Source: Chlorohelix sp037138995 (GTDB taxonomy: Bacteria > Chloroflexota > Chloroflexia > Chloroheliales > Chloroheliaceae). Taken from it: a DNA stretch of 64,000 nucleotides. The stretch is taken from contig NZ_JBAXHI010000007.1 of assembly GCF_037138995.1 (NCBI RefSeq), positions 68,168-132,167 on the forward strand. The letters are read 5' to 3'. Positions 7,687 to 15,577 of the stretch are shown in pieces. Every line of letters starts with the position of its first letter. The first letter of the stretch is position 1. The notes under the pieces are model-generated. The model was not told the origin of the DNA, did not search any database, and worked only from the letters and a program-made list of their open reading frames with translations. The translations under genes and the position numbers were made by a program.

Positions 7687-9363
7687 ATGACAGATACTCG
7701 CCCCCTGTATCGTAATTTTGTCGATAATTTTACGTGGGATTCCTTGATGGCGCGTTGTGGTTGGAATCCGCGTGAGCGTTATAATCTTGGCTACGAAGTT
7801 TGTGACCGCTGGGCAAACGACCCCGCAAAAGCCGATTCTCCAGCTTTGCGATTCGAGTTAAAGGACGGTACGCATGGAAGCTATTCTTATAGTCAGTTGC
7901 GCGACCTCTCCAACCAAGTAGCCAATACGTTGACTGCGCTTGGAGTCAAAAAAGGTGATAGAGTAGCGGGTTTGTTGCCCAAATCCCCAGCTATCTTACC
8001 GACAGTTATTGCTATTTGGAAGATGGGCGCGGTTTATGTGCCGCTATTTACCGCTTTTGCCGGACCTGCCGTAGCTTATCGTATTCGCCATAGTGAGGCA
8101 CGCGCAATAATTACCGATACCACAAATCTTCCCAAAATACAGGAAGGGCTAAATGAAGCGGAAGGTTTGCCGCTGTTAAATAATATTCTGGTAATTGGTG
8201 ACGAAAAGTCATATTTGGGTGAAGGTATAACCAACTTTTGGGCGGTTGTTAATGCGGCTTCCACTGAATTTACCATAGTGGAAACGAAACTGGATGATTT
8301 GGCAGAAATCCAATATACCAGCGGTTCAACCGGACAGGCAAAAGGAGCAATGATTTCCCATAAAATCGGTCTGTCTATTTTGCCCTATGTTCTTTTTGCA
8401 ATGGGTATGCGTGAAGATGATGTTTTCTGGGGCGGCGCAGACCCCGGTTGGGCTTATGGCTTGATTATCTGCTTGCTTGGACCCTTGCTGATTGGAAATA
8501 CTGCCACGATGATTGAGCCGACCTTTAGCGCCGAGCTTTTCTGGCAAGTGGCAGAACGCTATGGGGTTACAAATATCGCTTACGCCCCTACTGCTTACCG
8601 GGCGTTAGCAGCGGCAGGCGCGGAAATCGCTCGCAAGTATAAGCCAATCGTAAGAGTTGCCAGCAGCGCGGGTGAGCCACTCAACCCTGAAGTAATTGAT
8701 TGGTTCCAGCGTGAGTTAAATGTACCGATTTATGACCATTACGGGCAAAGCGAATTGCTGATGATTGTAAATAATTACCATGCTTTCAGTGACCCTATCC
8801 GTCCGGGTTCGATGGGTCGCCCGATGCCCGGTTTTGAGGTTGAATTGGTTGATGAGAAGGGCAATATTGTGCCTACTGGGTCTGTTGGACAAATTGCCCT
8901 GAACAAGACCTGTTTGGGTTATGTCTTTAAGGGCTACTTGAAAGAGCCTGAAAAAACTGAAGCGTTATATGCTGGGGATTGGCATTTAACTGGAGATATG
9001 GCGCGGCGCGATGAGGATGGCTATTTCTGGTTTGAGGGGCGAGCGGATGACCTGATTAATACCAGCGGTTATCGGGTCGGTCCGTTTGAAATTGAAAGCG
9101 CTTTGCTGGAACATCCGGCGGTAGCGGAGGCGGCGGTTATCGGCGTACCAGATCAACAACGTGGCGAAATCATCAAAGCGTATGTGACTCTAAAAGCAGG
9201 GAGCGTAGGAAGTGAAAAATTGGTAGAAGAATTGCAGCAGGTTGTACGGAAAAGCGTTGGTAAGCATGCCTTCCCTCGCCAAATTATTTTCACCGATGCG
9301 CTTCCTAAAACGCCTAGCGGGAAAATTCAACGCTTTTTGTTGCGTAAGGAAACCGCTAATTAA
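7687..9363 (+). CDS. AMP-forming acyl-CoA synthetase
   Basis: The enzyme activates a carboxylic acid to its CoA thioester through an acyl-adenylate, using ATP. The 558-residue product has the P-loop YTSGSTGQAKGAMISH, the adenine-binding DHYGQSE, the hinge region TGDMARRDEDGYFWFEGRADDLINTSGYRV and the C-terminal catalytic lysine in PKTPSGKIQRFLLR. The layout fits the acetyl/medium-chain branch of the family; the acid cannot be named. The start is ATG 7687 because GGAGG (7676-7680) lies six bases upstream; the longer reading from 7648 places that ribosome site inside the gene. It is monocistronic behind a near-consensus promoter. Confidence 0.9.
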   Translation: MTDTRPLYRNFVDNFTWDSLMARCGWNPRERYNLGYEVCDRWANDPAKADSPALRFELKDGTHGSYSYSQLRDLSNQVANTLTALGVKKGDRVAGLLPKSPAILPTVIAIWKMGAVYVPLFTAFAGPAVAYRIRHSEARAIITDTTNLPKIQEGLNEAEGLPLLNNILVIGDEKSYLGEGITNFWAVVNAASTEFTIVETKLDDLAEIQYTSGSTGQAKGAMISHKIGLSILPYVLFAMGMREDDVFWGGADPGWAYGLIICLLGPLLIGNTATMIEPTFSAELFWQVAERYGVTNIAYAPTAYRALAAAGAEIARKYKPIVRVASSAGEPLNPEVIDWFQRELNVPIYDHYGQSELLMIVNNYHAFSDPIRPGSMGRPMPGFEVELVDEKGNIVPTGSVGQIALNKTCLGYVFKGYLKEPEKTEALYAGDWHLTGDMARRDEDGYFWFEGRADDLINTSGYRVGPFEIESALLEHPAVAEAAVIGVPDQQRGEIIKAYVTLKAGSVGSEKLVEELQQVVRKSVGKHAFPRQIIFTDALPKTPSGKIQRFLLRKETAN

Positions 9364-9503
9364 TAAATAGTGAATTGACATAGTTCAAACACAGGGTAGA
9401 ATTAGAAGGGATATTATTGAATTGGTTACTGGTACAAGCCCACGAATGTAAGTTGAATTTGAGGGCTGGTATAGAAGGCACAATTATTCAGACCAATTCT
9501 AAC

Positions 9504-9532
9504 TTGCCACAAAGGGTTATCGGATATAAAAT
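9504..9532 (+). promoter_or_regulatory. Probable promoter of the pyrophosphatase gene
   Basis: TTGCCA (9504-9509) and TAAAAT (9527-9532) are 17 bases apart and about 60 bases ahead of the TTG start of the pyrophosphatase. The rest of 9364-9594 shows nothing convincing. Confidence 0.5.
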
Positions 9533-9594
9533 AGATGGCAAGAGTAGTAATACGAAAAAAAACCTTATCGTAATTTCGATTACAGGAGAATACT

Positions 9595-10122
9595 TTGAAG
9601 AGAACGAGTATTGAGGTTATTATCGAAATTCCAACGGGTTCGCGTAACAAGTATGAGTATGACAAAGAACGCAAACTTTTCAAATTGGATCGTGTTCTTT
9701 TTTCTTCGGTTCATTATCCGGCAGACTACGGGTATATAGACCAGACTCTTGCTTTAGACGGAGACCCACTTGATGCTTTGGTGATAATGGATTTTCCTAC
9801 TTTTCCCGGTTGTGTTATTGATACCCGCCCAATCGGGATTCTGGGGATGCAAGACGAGCAGGGACAGGATGAAAAAATTCTGGCTGTTCCTACTAAGGAC
9901 CCACGTTATCGCCATATTACCAAACTAGAGCATCTTGGTCCTCATTGGTTGAGAGAAATTGAAAACTTCTTTGCTACCTATAAAGCCCTTGAGGATAAAT
10001 GGACAGAGTTGTTAGGCTGGTATGACGAAACAAAAGCTTGGGAAGTCATCGTAGAATGCGAAAAACGCTACCAAGATTTTGAAGCATCAAAAAAGCGCAA
10101 AGCTACGCATGAGCCAGAATAA
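9595..10122 (+). CDS. ppa: Inorganic pyrophosphatase, family I
   Basis: The enzyme hydrolyses pyrophosphate to phosphate in the cytoplasm, pulling biosynthetic reactions such as acyl-CoA and aminoacyl-tRNA formation forward. The 175-residue length is normal. Conserved features are IEIPTGSRNKYEYD, HYPADYGYI, the metal-binding DGDPLDALV and the late VPTKDPRY. The start codon is TTG at 9595, supported by AGGAG six bases upstream. The tail is Lys/Glu-rich. It lies right after an acyl-CoA synthetase, which makes pyrophosphate, but has its own promoter. Confidence 0.96.
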   Translation: MKRTSIEVIIEIPTGSRNKYEYDKERKLFKLDRVLFSSVHYPADYGYIDQTLALDGDPLDALVIMDFPTFPGCVIDTRPIGILGMQDEQGQDEKILAVPTKDPRYRHITKLEHLGPHWLREIENFFATYKALEDKWTELLGWYDETKAWEVIVECEKRYQDFEASKKRKATHEPE

Positions 10123-10161
10123 AAAACAGTGATGTTTTTTAATTTTGCAAAGGTATAAAAG

Positions 10162-10196
10162 AAAAAAGGCTGTGGAATATAAACCACAGCCCTTTT
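10162..10196. terminator. Bidirectional terminator between ppa and the inositol-phosphate synthase
   Basis: The stem is GGCTGTGG (10168-10175) with CCACAGCC (10184-10191), flanked by an A-run on the left and TTTT on the right. It can serve both convergent genes. Confidence 0.85.
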
Positions 10197-10208
10197 GATT
10201 TCTAGCAC

Positions 10209-11348
10209 TTATTCCTTAATAACAGGAGCGCTGGAAACATTAGTGTCGAAAGGAAGGCGTGTATCGTCTTTGCCCTCGATGAAATCTTGCACCATCTGGC
10301 GAGCGACATCATCATGGTATTGTACGGGTGGGCTTTTCATGAAATAGGCGCTAGGTCCGGCGATTGTACCGGCAACGCCACGATCCATAGCTAACTTAGC
10401 GCAGCGCAATGCGTCAATTACCACACCGGCGCTGTTAGGGCTATCCCATACTTCCAGTTTTACTTCCATTTTGAGCGGCACGTTGCCAAAAGTAGTACCT
10501 TCCATACGAATATGGCACCATTTCTGGTCTTCCAGCCACGGCACATAATCGGAAGGACCGACATGCACGTTCTTTTCCTCTAGGTGGGTATTCTCAAGTT
10601 GGCTGGTAACGGCATTGGTTTTGGAAATCTTCTTGCTCTCAAGACGGCTGCGTTCCAACATGTTATAGAAATCGGTATTACCACCGAAATTCAACTGGTA
10701 GGTACGATCGAGCCTTACGCCACGCTCCTCAAACAAACGGGCAAGCATACGGTGAGTAATAGTAGCGCCAACCTGTGATTTGATGTCATCACCAATGATA
10801 GGAAGACCCTTGGCAAGGAAGCGACGTTGCCAGTATTCTTCACGTCCGATAAATACCGGGATACAGTTTACGAAAGCACAACCTGCTTCCAAAATTTGCT
10901 CTACATACCATTTGGTAGCCATTTCGCTACCTACAGGCAGGTAATTTACTACAACGTCGGTCTTAGTTTCTCTCAATATACGGATAATATCTGCGGTTGG
11001 TCCGGGGGCTTTGGTGATAATCTGGCTCAGATAATGACCCAACCCGTCATGTGTCATGCCTCGATGAACCGGCACTCCAAGATGCGGCACATCCGAAAAT
11101 TTGATAGTGTTGTTTGGTTCAGCGAAAATTGCTTCACTTAGGTCTTTACCGACCTTAGTGACATTGATGTCGAAAGCGGCGCTAAATTCAATATCGCTTA
11201 TATGGTATCCGCCTAGGCGTACATGCATTAAGCCGGGGACAAATTCATTGTCCTTGGCATTTTTATAAAATTCTACGCCTTGTACCAGCGAAGAGGCGCA
11301 GTTGCCTACGCCAATAATAGCAACCCGGATTTTTTTCTTCTCGCCCAA
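10209..11348 (-). CDS. ino1: Inositol-3-phosphate synthase
   Basis: This NAD-dependent enzyme converts glucose 6-phosphate to 1L-myo-inositol 3-phosphate, the entry to inositol lipids or mycothiol-like compounds. The product is 379 residues, the short actinobacterial/archaeal type. Visible features are the Rossmann start VAIIGVGNCASSLVQG, VVVNYLPVGSEMATKWY, the substrate region GDDIKSQVGATITHR, LNFGGNTDFYNM and the lysines of DSPNSAGVVIDALRCAKLA. The start is TTG at 11348 with AAGGAG nine bases upstream. It appears monocistronic, ending at the bidirectional terminator shared with ppa. An inverted repeat lies upstream. Confidence 0.95.
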   Translation of the reverse strand: MGEKKKIRVAIIGVGNCASSLVQGVEFYKNAKDNEFVPGLMHVRLGGYHISDIEFSAAFDINVTKVGKDLSEAIFAEPNNTIKFSDVPHLGVPVHRGMTHDGLGHYLSQIITKAPGPTADIIRILRETKTDVVVNYLPVGSEMATKWYVEQILEAGCAFVNCIPVFIGREEYWQRRFLAKGLPIIGDDIKSQVGATITHRMLARLFEERGVRLDRTYQLNFGGNTDFYNMLERSRLESKKISKTNAVTSQLENTHLEEKNVHVGPSDYVPWLEDQKWCHIRMEGTTFGNVPLKMEVKLEVWDSPNSAGVVIDALRCAKLAMDRGVAGTIAGPSAYFMKSPPVQYHDDVARQMVQDFIEGKDDTRLPFDTNVSSAPVIKE

Positions 11349-11410
11349 GTTTGGTCGCTCCTTAATACATTACTCTCAAATAAACTTCATTTTTCTTAAA
11401 AATTCCGACT

Positions 11411-11435
11411 TTAATGCTAGTAGAAAGAGCATTAA
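11411..11435. promoter_or_regulatory. Inverted repeat upstream of the inositol-phosphate synthase
   Basis: TTAATGCT (11411-11418) and AGCATTAA (11428-11435) form a perfect 8-bp inverted repeat around nine bases, about 60 bases ahead of the TTG start. It may be an operator or an RNA hairpin. A second small one, TTGAC/GTCAA, lies near 11458-11472. Confidence 0.35.
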
Positions 11436-11534
11436 CATGCCCTAGTTTCACACATAATTGACCTTTTTGTCAAATTAACATCATTATCTCATGACATTCC
11501 ATTATACAGTCTTATTCCAGTTGGCTATTTGATA

Positions 11535-11564
11535 TTGCAAGTGAAAATTGCTAGTTGCTATAAT
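11535..11564 (+). promoter_or_regulatory. Promoter of the ferredoxin gene
   Basis: TTGCAA (11535-11540) and a perfect TATAAT (11559-11564) are 18 bases apart, 64 bases ahead of the ferredoxin ATG. Confidence 0.65.
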
Positions 11565-11628
11565 TACCGCATGTTAATATTATTTCACAATTTGATAATT
11601 TATCGACTTCATATATATTGGATGACAA

Positions 11629-11937
11629 ATGCCCATCATTACAATTTTACCTTCAGGACAGAAATTAGAGGTGGTAATAGGTTTGACGATTCTAGAGGCA
11701 GCGCTCGATAAACAGATAGCCTGGCCTAACACCTGTGGCGGTAAAGCCCATTGTACTACTTGTGCCTTTGTTTTAATTAAAGGATTTGAGAATGTTTCCC
11801 CTATGTCACGTTTGGAGGAATATCAATTGACGGTTCGGAAAGGACGGCACAGCTTAGTTCAAAAGATTCGTCTAGCCTGCCAGACTCGTATTATTGGGGA
11901 TATTACCATTCGCAAGAGCTTACTGGATGTCTGTTAA
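11629..11937 (+). CDS. [2Fe-2S] ferredoxin
   Basis: This small electron carrier has 102 residues and a beta-grasp fold. The cluster ligands are three Cys in NTCGGKAHCTTCAF (Cys-x5-Cys-x2-Cys) and a fourth in LACQTRI near the C-terminus, the adrenodoxin/Isc-type arrangement. The segment VSPMSRLEEYQL matches the helix before the last ligand. It is not adjacent to an oxidoreductase, so the partner is unknown. The ATG at 11629 has only a weak ribosome site but a good promoter upstream. It converges on the lipoprotein gene, with two bases between the stops. Confidence 0.9.
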   Translation: MPIITILPSGQKLEVVIGLTILEAALDKQIAWPNTCGGKAHCTTCAFVLIKGFENVSPMSRLEEYQLTVRKGRHSLVQKIRLACQTRIIGDITIRKSLLDVC

Positions 11938-11939
11938 AT

Positions 11940-12638
11940 TTATTTCGATAAATTTGTCAAGGCAAAGGTGTCTAAAATCTGCACAAACTGACCGCAATAC
12001 TTTTGACCAAGATCAGGCGAGGAGCTATAGCTTATCACCCATCCACGCCCTTGACTGACAAAAGTTATTTGAATAGATTGAGTCTGAATGGGTTGCGAAA
12101 CATTGAAGGAGATAACATAAGCGGGGTTATCTGCCACGATTCTTTCTCCTTGCTGGTCTATAGGCAAGGACTTTTGTGTGGCGTTAAGTTCCTTTAACTT
12201 ACTATCGAAATAAGCAGCCGAGTCAGTATTGGGATTATCGAGTTTCTCGGAAAGTACAAACATAAATGCCCTGCTATTATCTTTATATTCTGCCACTATC
12301 AAGTCGCTTTTGAGGTTTCCTGCCGACTGATTTTCTCTTATTGTCCAATTATCTGGATATGATAGCGCATAAGGATAGATATTGGATACGAAAATACGAA
12401 ACCCTTGCGGGAGCGGCACTGTTTTGTTAGGTGTAAGACTACCCTTCGCGCTAACATTGCTCGACACACAATTCGTTAGATTTAAACGAGGCAAGCTGGC
12501 AATCTCTTCACTATTCTGTGAAGAAGTTTCCTCACTGCAAGCAGTCAGCAATATAATTAAGGTTAGAAGTAAAACAAAAAGAATCTTACCGAAGACTCTC
12601 GAATAGATAATTGAGCCTGAATTTTTTCTTATATACAA
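11940..12638 (-). CDS. Hypothetical lipoprotein, PsbP/DUF1795-like
   Basis: The 232-residue product has an N-terminal membrane segment ending in a lipobox (LIILLTAC, Cys near residue 34), so it is probably a lipid-anchored exported protein. The body (PYALSYPDNWTIRENQSAGNLKSDLIVAEYKDNSRAFMFVL... and later VISYSSSPDLGQKYCGQFVQILDTFAL) is the pattern of PsbP-like stress or adhesion lipoproteins common in Chloroflexota. The exact role is unknown. The start is TTG at 12638 with no clear ribosome site; no in-frame ATG lies nearby, so the N-terminus is uncertain. Two Cys may form a disulfide. Confidence 0.65.
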   Translation of the reverse strand: MYIRKNSGSIIYSRVFGKILFVLLLTLIILLTACSEETSSQNSEEIASLPRLNLTNCVSSNVSAKGSLTPNKTVPLPQGFRIFVSNIYPYALSYPDNWTIRENQSAGNLKSDLIVAEYKDNSRAFMFVLSEKLDNPNTDSAAYFDSKLKELNATQKSLPIDQQGERIVADNPAYVISFNVSQPIQTQSIQITFVSQGRGWVISYSSSPDLGQKYCGQFVQILDTFALTNLSK

Positions 12639-12767
12639 TTTAAATATTGAACCCTTTCACTTTTTTATATTTTAGCATATCGGAGAATATCCAAAAGTTG
12701 TACCCATACGCTGCATTCAGGCTATAGCCTTCAATAAATTCCTCTACGAAAGCGTTTTTCACTACTC

Positions 12768-12796
12768 TTTACAAAATACAAAACATTAAATATAAT
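12768..12796 (+). promoter_or_regulatory. Strong sigma-70-type promoter upstream of the greA leader region
   Basis: TTTACA (12768-12773) and a perfect TATAAT (12791-12796) are separated by exactly 17 bases. Transcription would begin near 12803, only about ten bases before a terminator-like hairpin. Confidence 0.65.
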
Positions 12797-12812
12797 AAAT
12801 CTGTAAGCATAT

Positions 12813-12858
12813 CGAGAGCAGAGGTTTACTTCTAACCGCTCTCGTTTTTCTTTTTTTT
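12813..12858 (+). terminator. Terminator-like hairpin at the very start of the greA leader
   Basis: CGAGAGC (12813-12819) pairs with GCTCTCG (12838-12844), and an inner GGTT/AACC extends the stem. TTTTTC and eight T follow. The orientation is plus. No plus-strand gene precedes it, so it acts either on a tiny RNA from the promoter at 12768 or as an attenuator. Confidence 0.7.
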
Positions 12859-12859
12859 G

Positions 12860-13160
12860 TCAAGTACCGGCAAAACCTGATAAATCACTCACAGGTGGTA
12901 CTAAAAATGCAATTTCACTCTTTCCGCAGCAAAGCTAACTCCGCGGAACAGGGTGAGCAAAACAAGCAGCTTTACAAATATTAATTCGGGTATTCTGATG
13001 AGGTTAGCCTCAGCTTCTTCAGTTATAGCCGTGCAGATATATAGAATCTGCAATTGTTAAGTGGCTCAAGGTTGCTCTTATTTCCGATACTATTTGGTAG
13101 TGCGAACCAAGCAGTACCCGCTTCCGTTCCTAAATAGCTTAATTGCTATCAGGCTTGGAG
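12860..13160 (+). ncRNA. Candidate structured leader or small RNA upstream of greA
   Basis: This non-coding stretch is rich in local hairpins. TTCCGC/GCGGAA is extended by CACTC/GGGTG (about 12918-12956). TGAGG/CCTCA is at 12999-13012. GCAGAT/ATCTGC is at 13033-13051. GAAC-AAGC/GCTT-GTTC is at 13104-13129. ATAGC/GCTAT is just after. GTACC/GGTAC encloses a smaller stem near 12864-12900. I could not match it to a known RNA class. A 25-codon ORF overlaps the first part. The density of stems in an otherwise gene-free 700-base gap suggests a functional RNA or a long greA leader. Confidence 0.3.
12907..12984 (+). CDS. Possible 25-residue peptide in the greA leader
   Basis: ATG at 12907 follows AGGTGG by about eight bases and runs 25 codons to TAA at 12982. 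The peptide is hydrophilic (begins MQFHSFRSKANSAEQ, ends QLYKY). It overlaps the strong TTCCGC/GCGGAA hairpin, so it could be a leader peptide controlling RNA folding, or a chance ORF. Confidence 0.25.
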   Translation: MQFHSFRSKANSAEQGEQNKQLYKY

Positions 13161-13262
13161 GATATGACCTTTCAGTTAAAAGGCTTTGCTGATTAACCCG
13201 GCGCTTCTGCCCGGTTTGGTCACTTGCCCTATTGCTTTTTCTCTCTAAGTAAAGAGGAAAAC

Positions 13263-13313
13263 ATGGTGTTAGAAATTGTCATTGTAGCTTTTCTTGCACC
13301 CTTACGTTACTAA
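13263..13313 (+). CDS. 16-residue hydrophobic leader peptide ahead of greA
   Basis: AAAGAGGAAAAC places a good ribosome site directly before ATG 13263. The ORF encodes MVLEIVIVAFLAPLRY and stops at 13311-13313, 24 bases ahead of the greA ATG. It may be a translational coupler, leader peptide or tiny membrane peptide. It is too short to judge by composition. Confidence 0.4.
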   Translation: MVLEIVIVAFLAPLRY

Positions 13314-13337
13314 ATCGAGTTTCGAGGAGACTCTTAT

Positions 13338-13811
13338 ATGAGCATAACTGAGCGTACCATTCAGCTTACCGCCGAGGGTAAGAATAGACTCGAAAAAGAA
13401 TTGCATCAATTGCGAACTACTAAACGCGAAGAAATAGCCGAACGCATCCAGCAAGCAAAACATGGCGGCGATATAAGCGAGAGCGGCGAATACGAAGATG
13501 CTAAGCAAGAACAGGCTATGCTGGAGAAAAAAATCTACGAACTTGAAAATACCCTTAGCAGGGCGCAAGTTATTACCCAAACCAATGGTAATACTCAAGC
13601 GTGCGTAGGTTGCACCGTTAAGATTATTGATGAGGATGGCGAAGAAGAAATCTATATGTTGGTTAGCTCGGCAGAGGCTAATATATCCGAGAACAAAATC
13701 AGCACTGAATCCCCCCTTGGCGCGGCTATAGTTGGTAAGAAAAAAGGTGAGGAAGTTTCCTATAACGCTCGCGTTGGGGTTGTTAAGGTTAAGATAATCT
13801 CTATCGACTAG
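13338..13811 (+). CDS. greA: Transcription elongation factor GreA
   Basis: GreA enters the RNA polymerase secondary channel and stimulates cleavage of backtracked transcripts. The 157-residue product has the N-terminal coiled coil (LTAEGKNRLEKELHQLRTTKREEIAERIQQAKHGGDISESGEYEDAKQEQA), with the acidic tip DISESGEYEDA that coordinates the catalytic magnesium. The C-terminal FKBP-like domain (ESPLGAAIVGKKKGEEVSYNARVG...VKIISI) follows. The ATG at 13338 has GAGGAG upstream. A terminator follows, then lysS on the same strand, the common greA-lysS order. Confidence 0.97.
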   Translation: MSITERTIQLTAEGKNRLEKELHQLRTTKREEIAERIQQAKHGGDISESGEYEDAKQEQAMLEKKIYELENTLSRAQVITQTNGNTQACVGCTVKIIDEDGEEEIYMLVSSAEANISENKISTESPLGAAIVGKKKGEEVSYNARVGVVKVKIISID

Positions 13812-13827
13812 CTTCCTTTAATATGTG

Positions 13828-13870
13828 GAAAGTGAAAGGATTCTGGATTAAACGTCCGGTTTCCTTTTTT
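13828..13870 (+). terminator. Terminator after greA
   Basis: GAAAGGA (13834-13840) pairs with TCC-gg-TTTC (13855-13863), or GGAAA with TTTCC. Seven T follow. It separates greA from lysS. Confidence 0.6.
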
Positions 13871-13937
13871 GTTATAATCACACAGGCATCTAAACCGTCT
13901 GTTATAGTAAAAATTAAGAGAAGAGACGAAAAACCTG

Positions 13938-15461
13938 ATGGATTCTTATACCAGTTTTGAAAATGGGATGCAGTTAAACGAATACCAGCGTTTAAGGCTG
14001 GATAAAGTAAAAAAATTCCGGGACTTGGGAATAGACCCTTACCCGCCCCGCTTCCTACAACGTACCCATAGCGTTGCGGAAGTCTTGCAAAACTTTGAAG
14101 CTCTGCAAAAAGATGACCATGCCGACCCGCCCGTGCAGGGTGTCTTGGTTGGCGTTTCCGGTCGTCTTATGCTCAAGCGCGATAAAAAAGTGGTCTTTGG
14201 GGATTTGATAGAGGACGGCAACCGTATTCAGATATATTTGAAAGATGCTCATCTTGAAGCCGGAGAACAGAGCTTATTACTTTTTAAAGATAGCGTAGAT
14301 CTCGGCGATATTATCGGGGTAGTGGGCAAGCCTTTTATTACCAAAACCGGCGATAAAACTATTGAAGTCCATCAATGGAATATACTTTCAAAAGCTATAA
14401 ACCAGCCACCCGATAAGCATGCCGGTTTGCAGGATACTGAGCAACGCTACCGCCAACGCTATGTTGACCTAATTTCCAACCCGGAAGTGCGCGATGTATT
14501 CGTCAAGCGCAGCCGTATCATTAGCGCGATGCGTAGCTATCTTGACCGTCAGGGCTTTCTTGAGGTGGAAACTCCAACCCTACAACCCTTGTATGGTGGC
14601 GCATCGGCTCGCCCCTTTGTTACTCATCATAATGCTCTTGACCAAAATTTTTACATGCGTATTGCCGATGAGCTATACCTAAAACGCTTAGTTTCAGGCG
14701 GGTTTGGCAAAGTGTACGAAATTTGTAAAGATTTCCGTAATGAAGGTATTGATGTTCGGCACAATCCCGAATTTACAATGATGGAATGTTACGCTGCCTA
14801 CTGGGATTACAACGATGTGATGAAGTTGGTGGAGGAGATGTTTGCTTACATCGCGCAAGAGGTACTCGGCACGCTCAAAGTTCAGACCCGCGGTTACGAA
14901 GTGGATTTTACACCACCTTATCGGCGGCTTCAATTGCGTCAGGCTATAATTGATTATACCGGACTGGATTATGAGCAATACCCTGAGCAAGAAGACCTAT
15001 ATCGCGAAGTTAAAAAACTGGGTGTGGATGTAGCACCCGATACGGTTTGGCCCAAACTTGTAGATGAGACTCTCAAAACCTTTGTAATTCCCAAGCTGAT
15101 TCAGCCTACTTTCCTTTATGATTATCCTGAAAAGCTCTCGCCGCTTGCTAAGAAAAAGCCGGGAGTAGCAGGCACAGTCGAAAGATTCCAGCCTTTTATT
15201 GCCGGTCTCGAATGTGGCAACGCTTTTACCGAATTAAATGACCCTGTTGACCAGCGCGAGCGTTTCCTTGACCAGAAACGCAATCAGGATGCCGGTGACG
15301 ATGAAGCGATGCAAATGGATCTCGATTTTATTAACGCCTTGATGTATGGGATGCCACCTACTGGGGGTCTTGGCGTTGGCATAGATCGCCTTTGCATGTT
15401 GTTGCTCGATCAAGCCAGTATTCGTGATGTTATTCTGTTCCCGCAAATGCGTAATTTGTAG
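13938..15461 (+). CDS. lysS: Lysyl-tRNA synthetase, class II
   Basis: The enzyme charges tRNA-Lys using ATP. The 507-residue protein has the N-terminal OB-fold anticodon-binding domain (GVSGRLMLKRDKKVVFGDLIEDGNRIQIYL). Class II catalytic motifs follow: motif 1 around SRIISAMRSYLDRQGFLEVETPTLQP, motif 2 FRNEGIDVRHNPEFTMMECYAAY and motif 3 GLGVGIDRLCMLLLDQASIRDVILFPQMR at the C-terminus. The length is normal. The ATG at 13938 is preceded by a purine-rich stretch (AGAGAAGAG) about fifteen bases upstream. Confidence 0.97.
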   Translation: MDSYTSFENGMQLNEYQRLRLDKVKKFRDLGIDPYPPRFLQRTHSVAEVLQNFEALQKDDHADPPVQGVLVGVSGRLMLKRDKKVVFGDLIEDGNRIQIYLKDAHLEAGEQSLLLFKDSVDLGDIIGVVGKPFITKTGDKTIEVHQWNILSKAINQPPDKHAGLQDTEQRYRQRYVDLISNPEVRDVFVKRSRIISAMRSYLDRQGFLEVETPTLQPLYGGASARPFVTHHNALDQNFYMRIADELYLKRLVSGGFGKVYEICKDFRNEGIDVRHNPEFTMMECYAAYWDYNDVMKLVEEMFAYIAQEVLGTLKVQTRGYEVDFTPPYRRLQLRQAIIDYTGLDYEQYPEQEDLYREVKKLGVDVAPDTVWPKLVDETLKTFVIPKLIQPTFLYDYPEKLSPLAKKKPGVAGTVERFQPFIAGLECGNAFTELNDPVDQRERFLDQKRNQDAGDDEAMQMDLDFINALMYGMPPTGGLGVGIDRLCMLLLDQASIRDVILFPQMRNL

Positions 15462-15524
15462 TAATTGAGACAAAGGCTTTCGCTTCAGGAGGGGCTTCGG
15501 GCAATTTGCTTTAGCCCCTAATGC

Positions 15525-15557
15525 AAAAGATAAAAGGCGAAGGCTATACCCTCGCCT
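15525..15557 (-). terminator. Terminator of the vWA/kinase/phosphatase operon
   Basis: On the minus strand GGCGA pairs with TCGCC (15552-15556 with 15536-15540) and TTTTATCTTTT follows. Another hairpin without a T-run, AGGGGCT/AGCCCCT (15490-15519), lies between it and lysS and may help end the lysS transcript. Confidence 0.75.
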
Positions 15558-15577
15558 CAAGCTACAAATAAACCCCA

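Noticed and set aside
9417..9614. 65-codon plus-strand ORF upstream of the pyrophosphatase
   Set aside because: It has no ribosome site, overlaps the pyrophosphatase start and contains the probable promoter of that gene; the composition is not protein-like.
12900..12960. AGCTAACTCCG resembles the 3' core of ydaO-type (cyclic di-AMP) riboswitches
   Set aside because: The matching 5' elements and the required pairing around them are missing, and the bases sit in the loop of a local hairpin instead.
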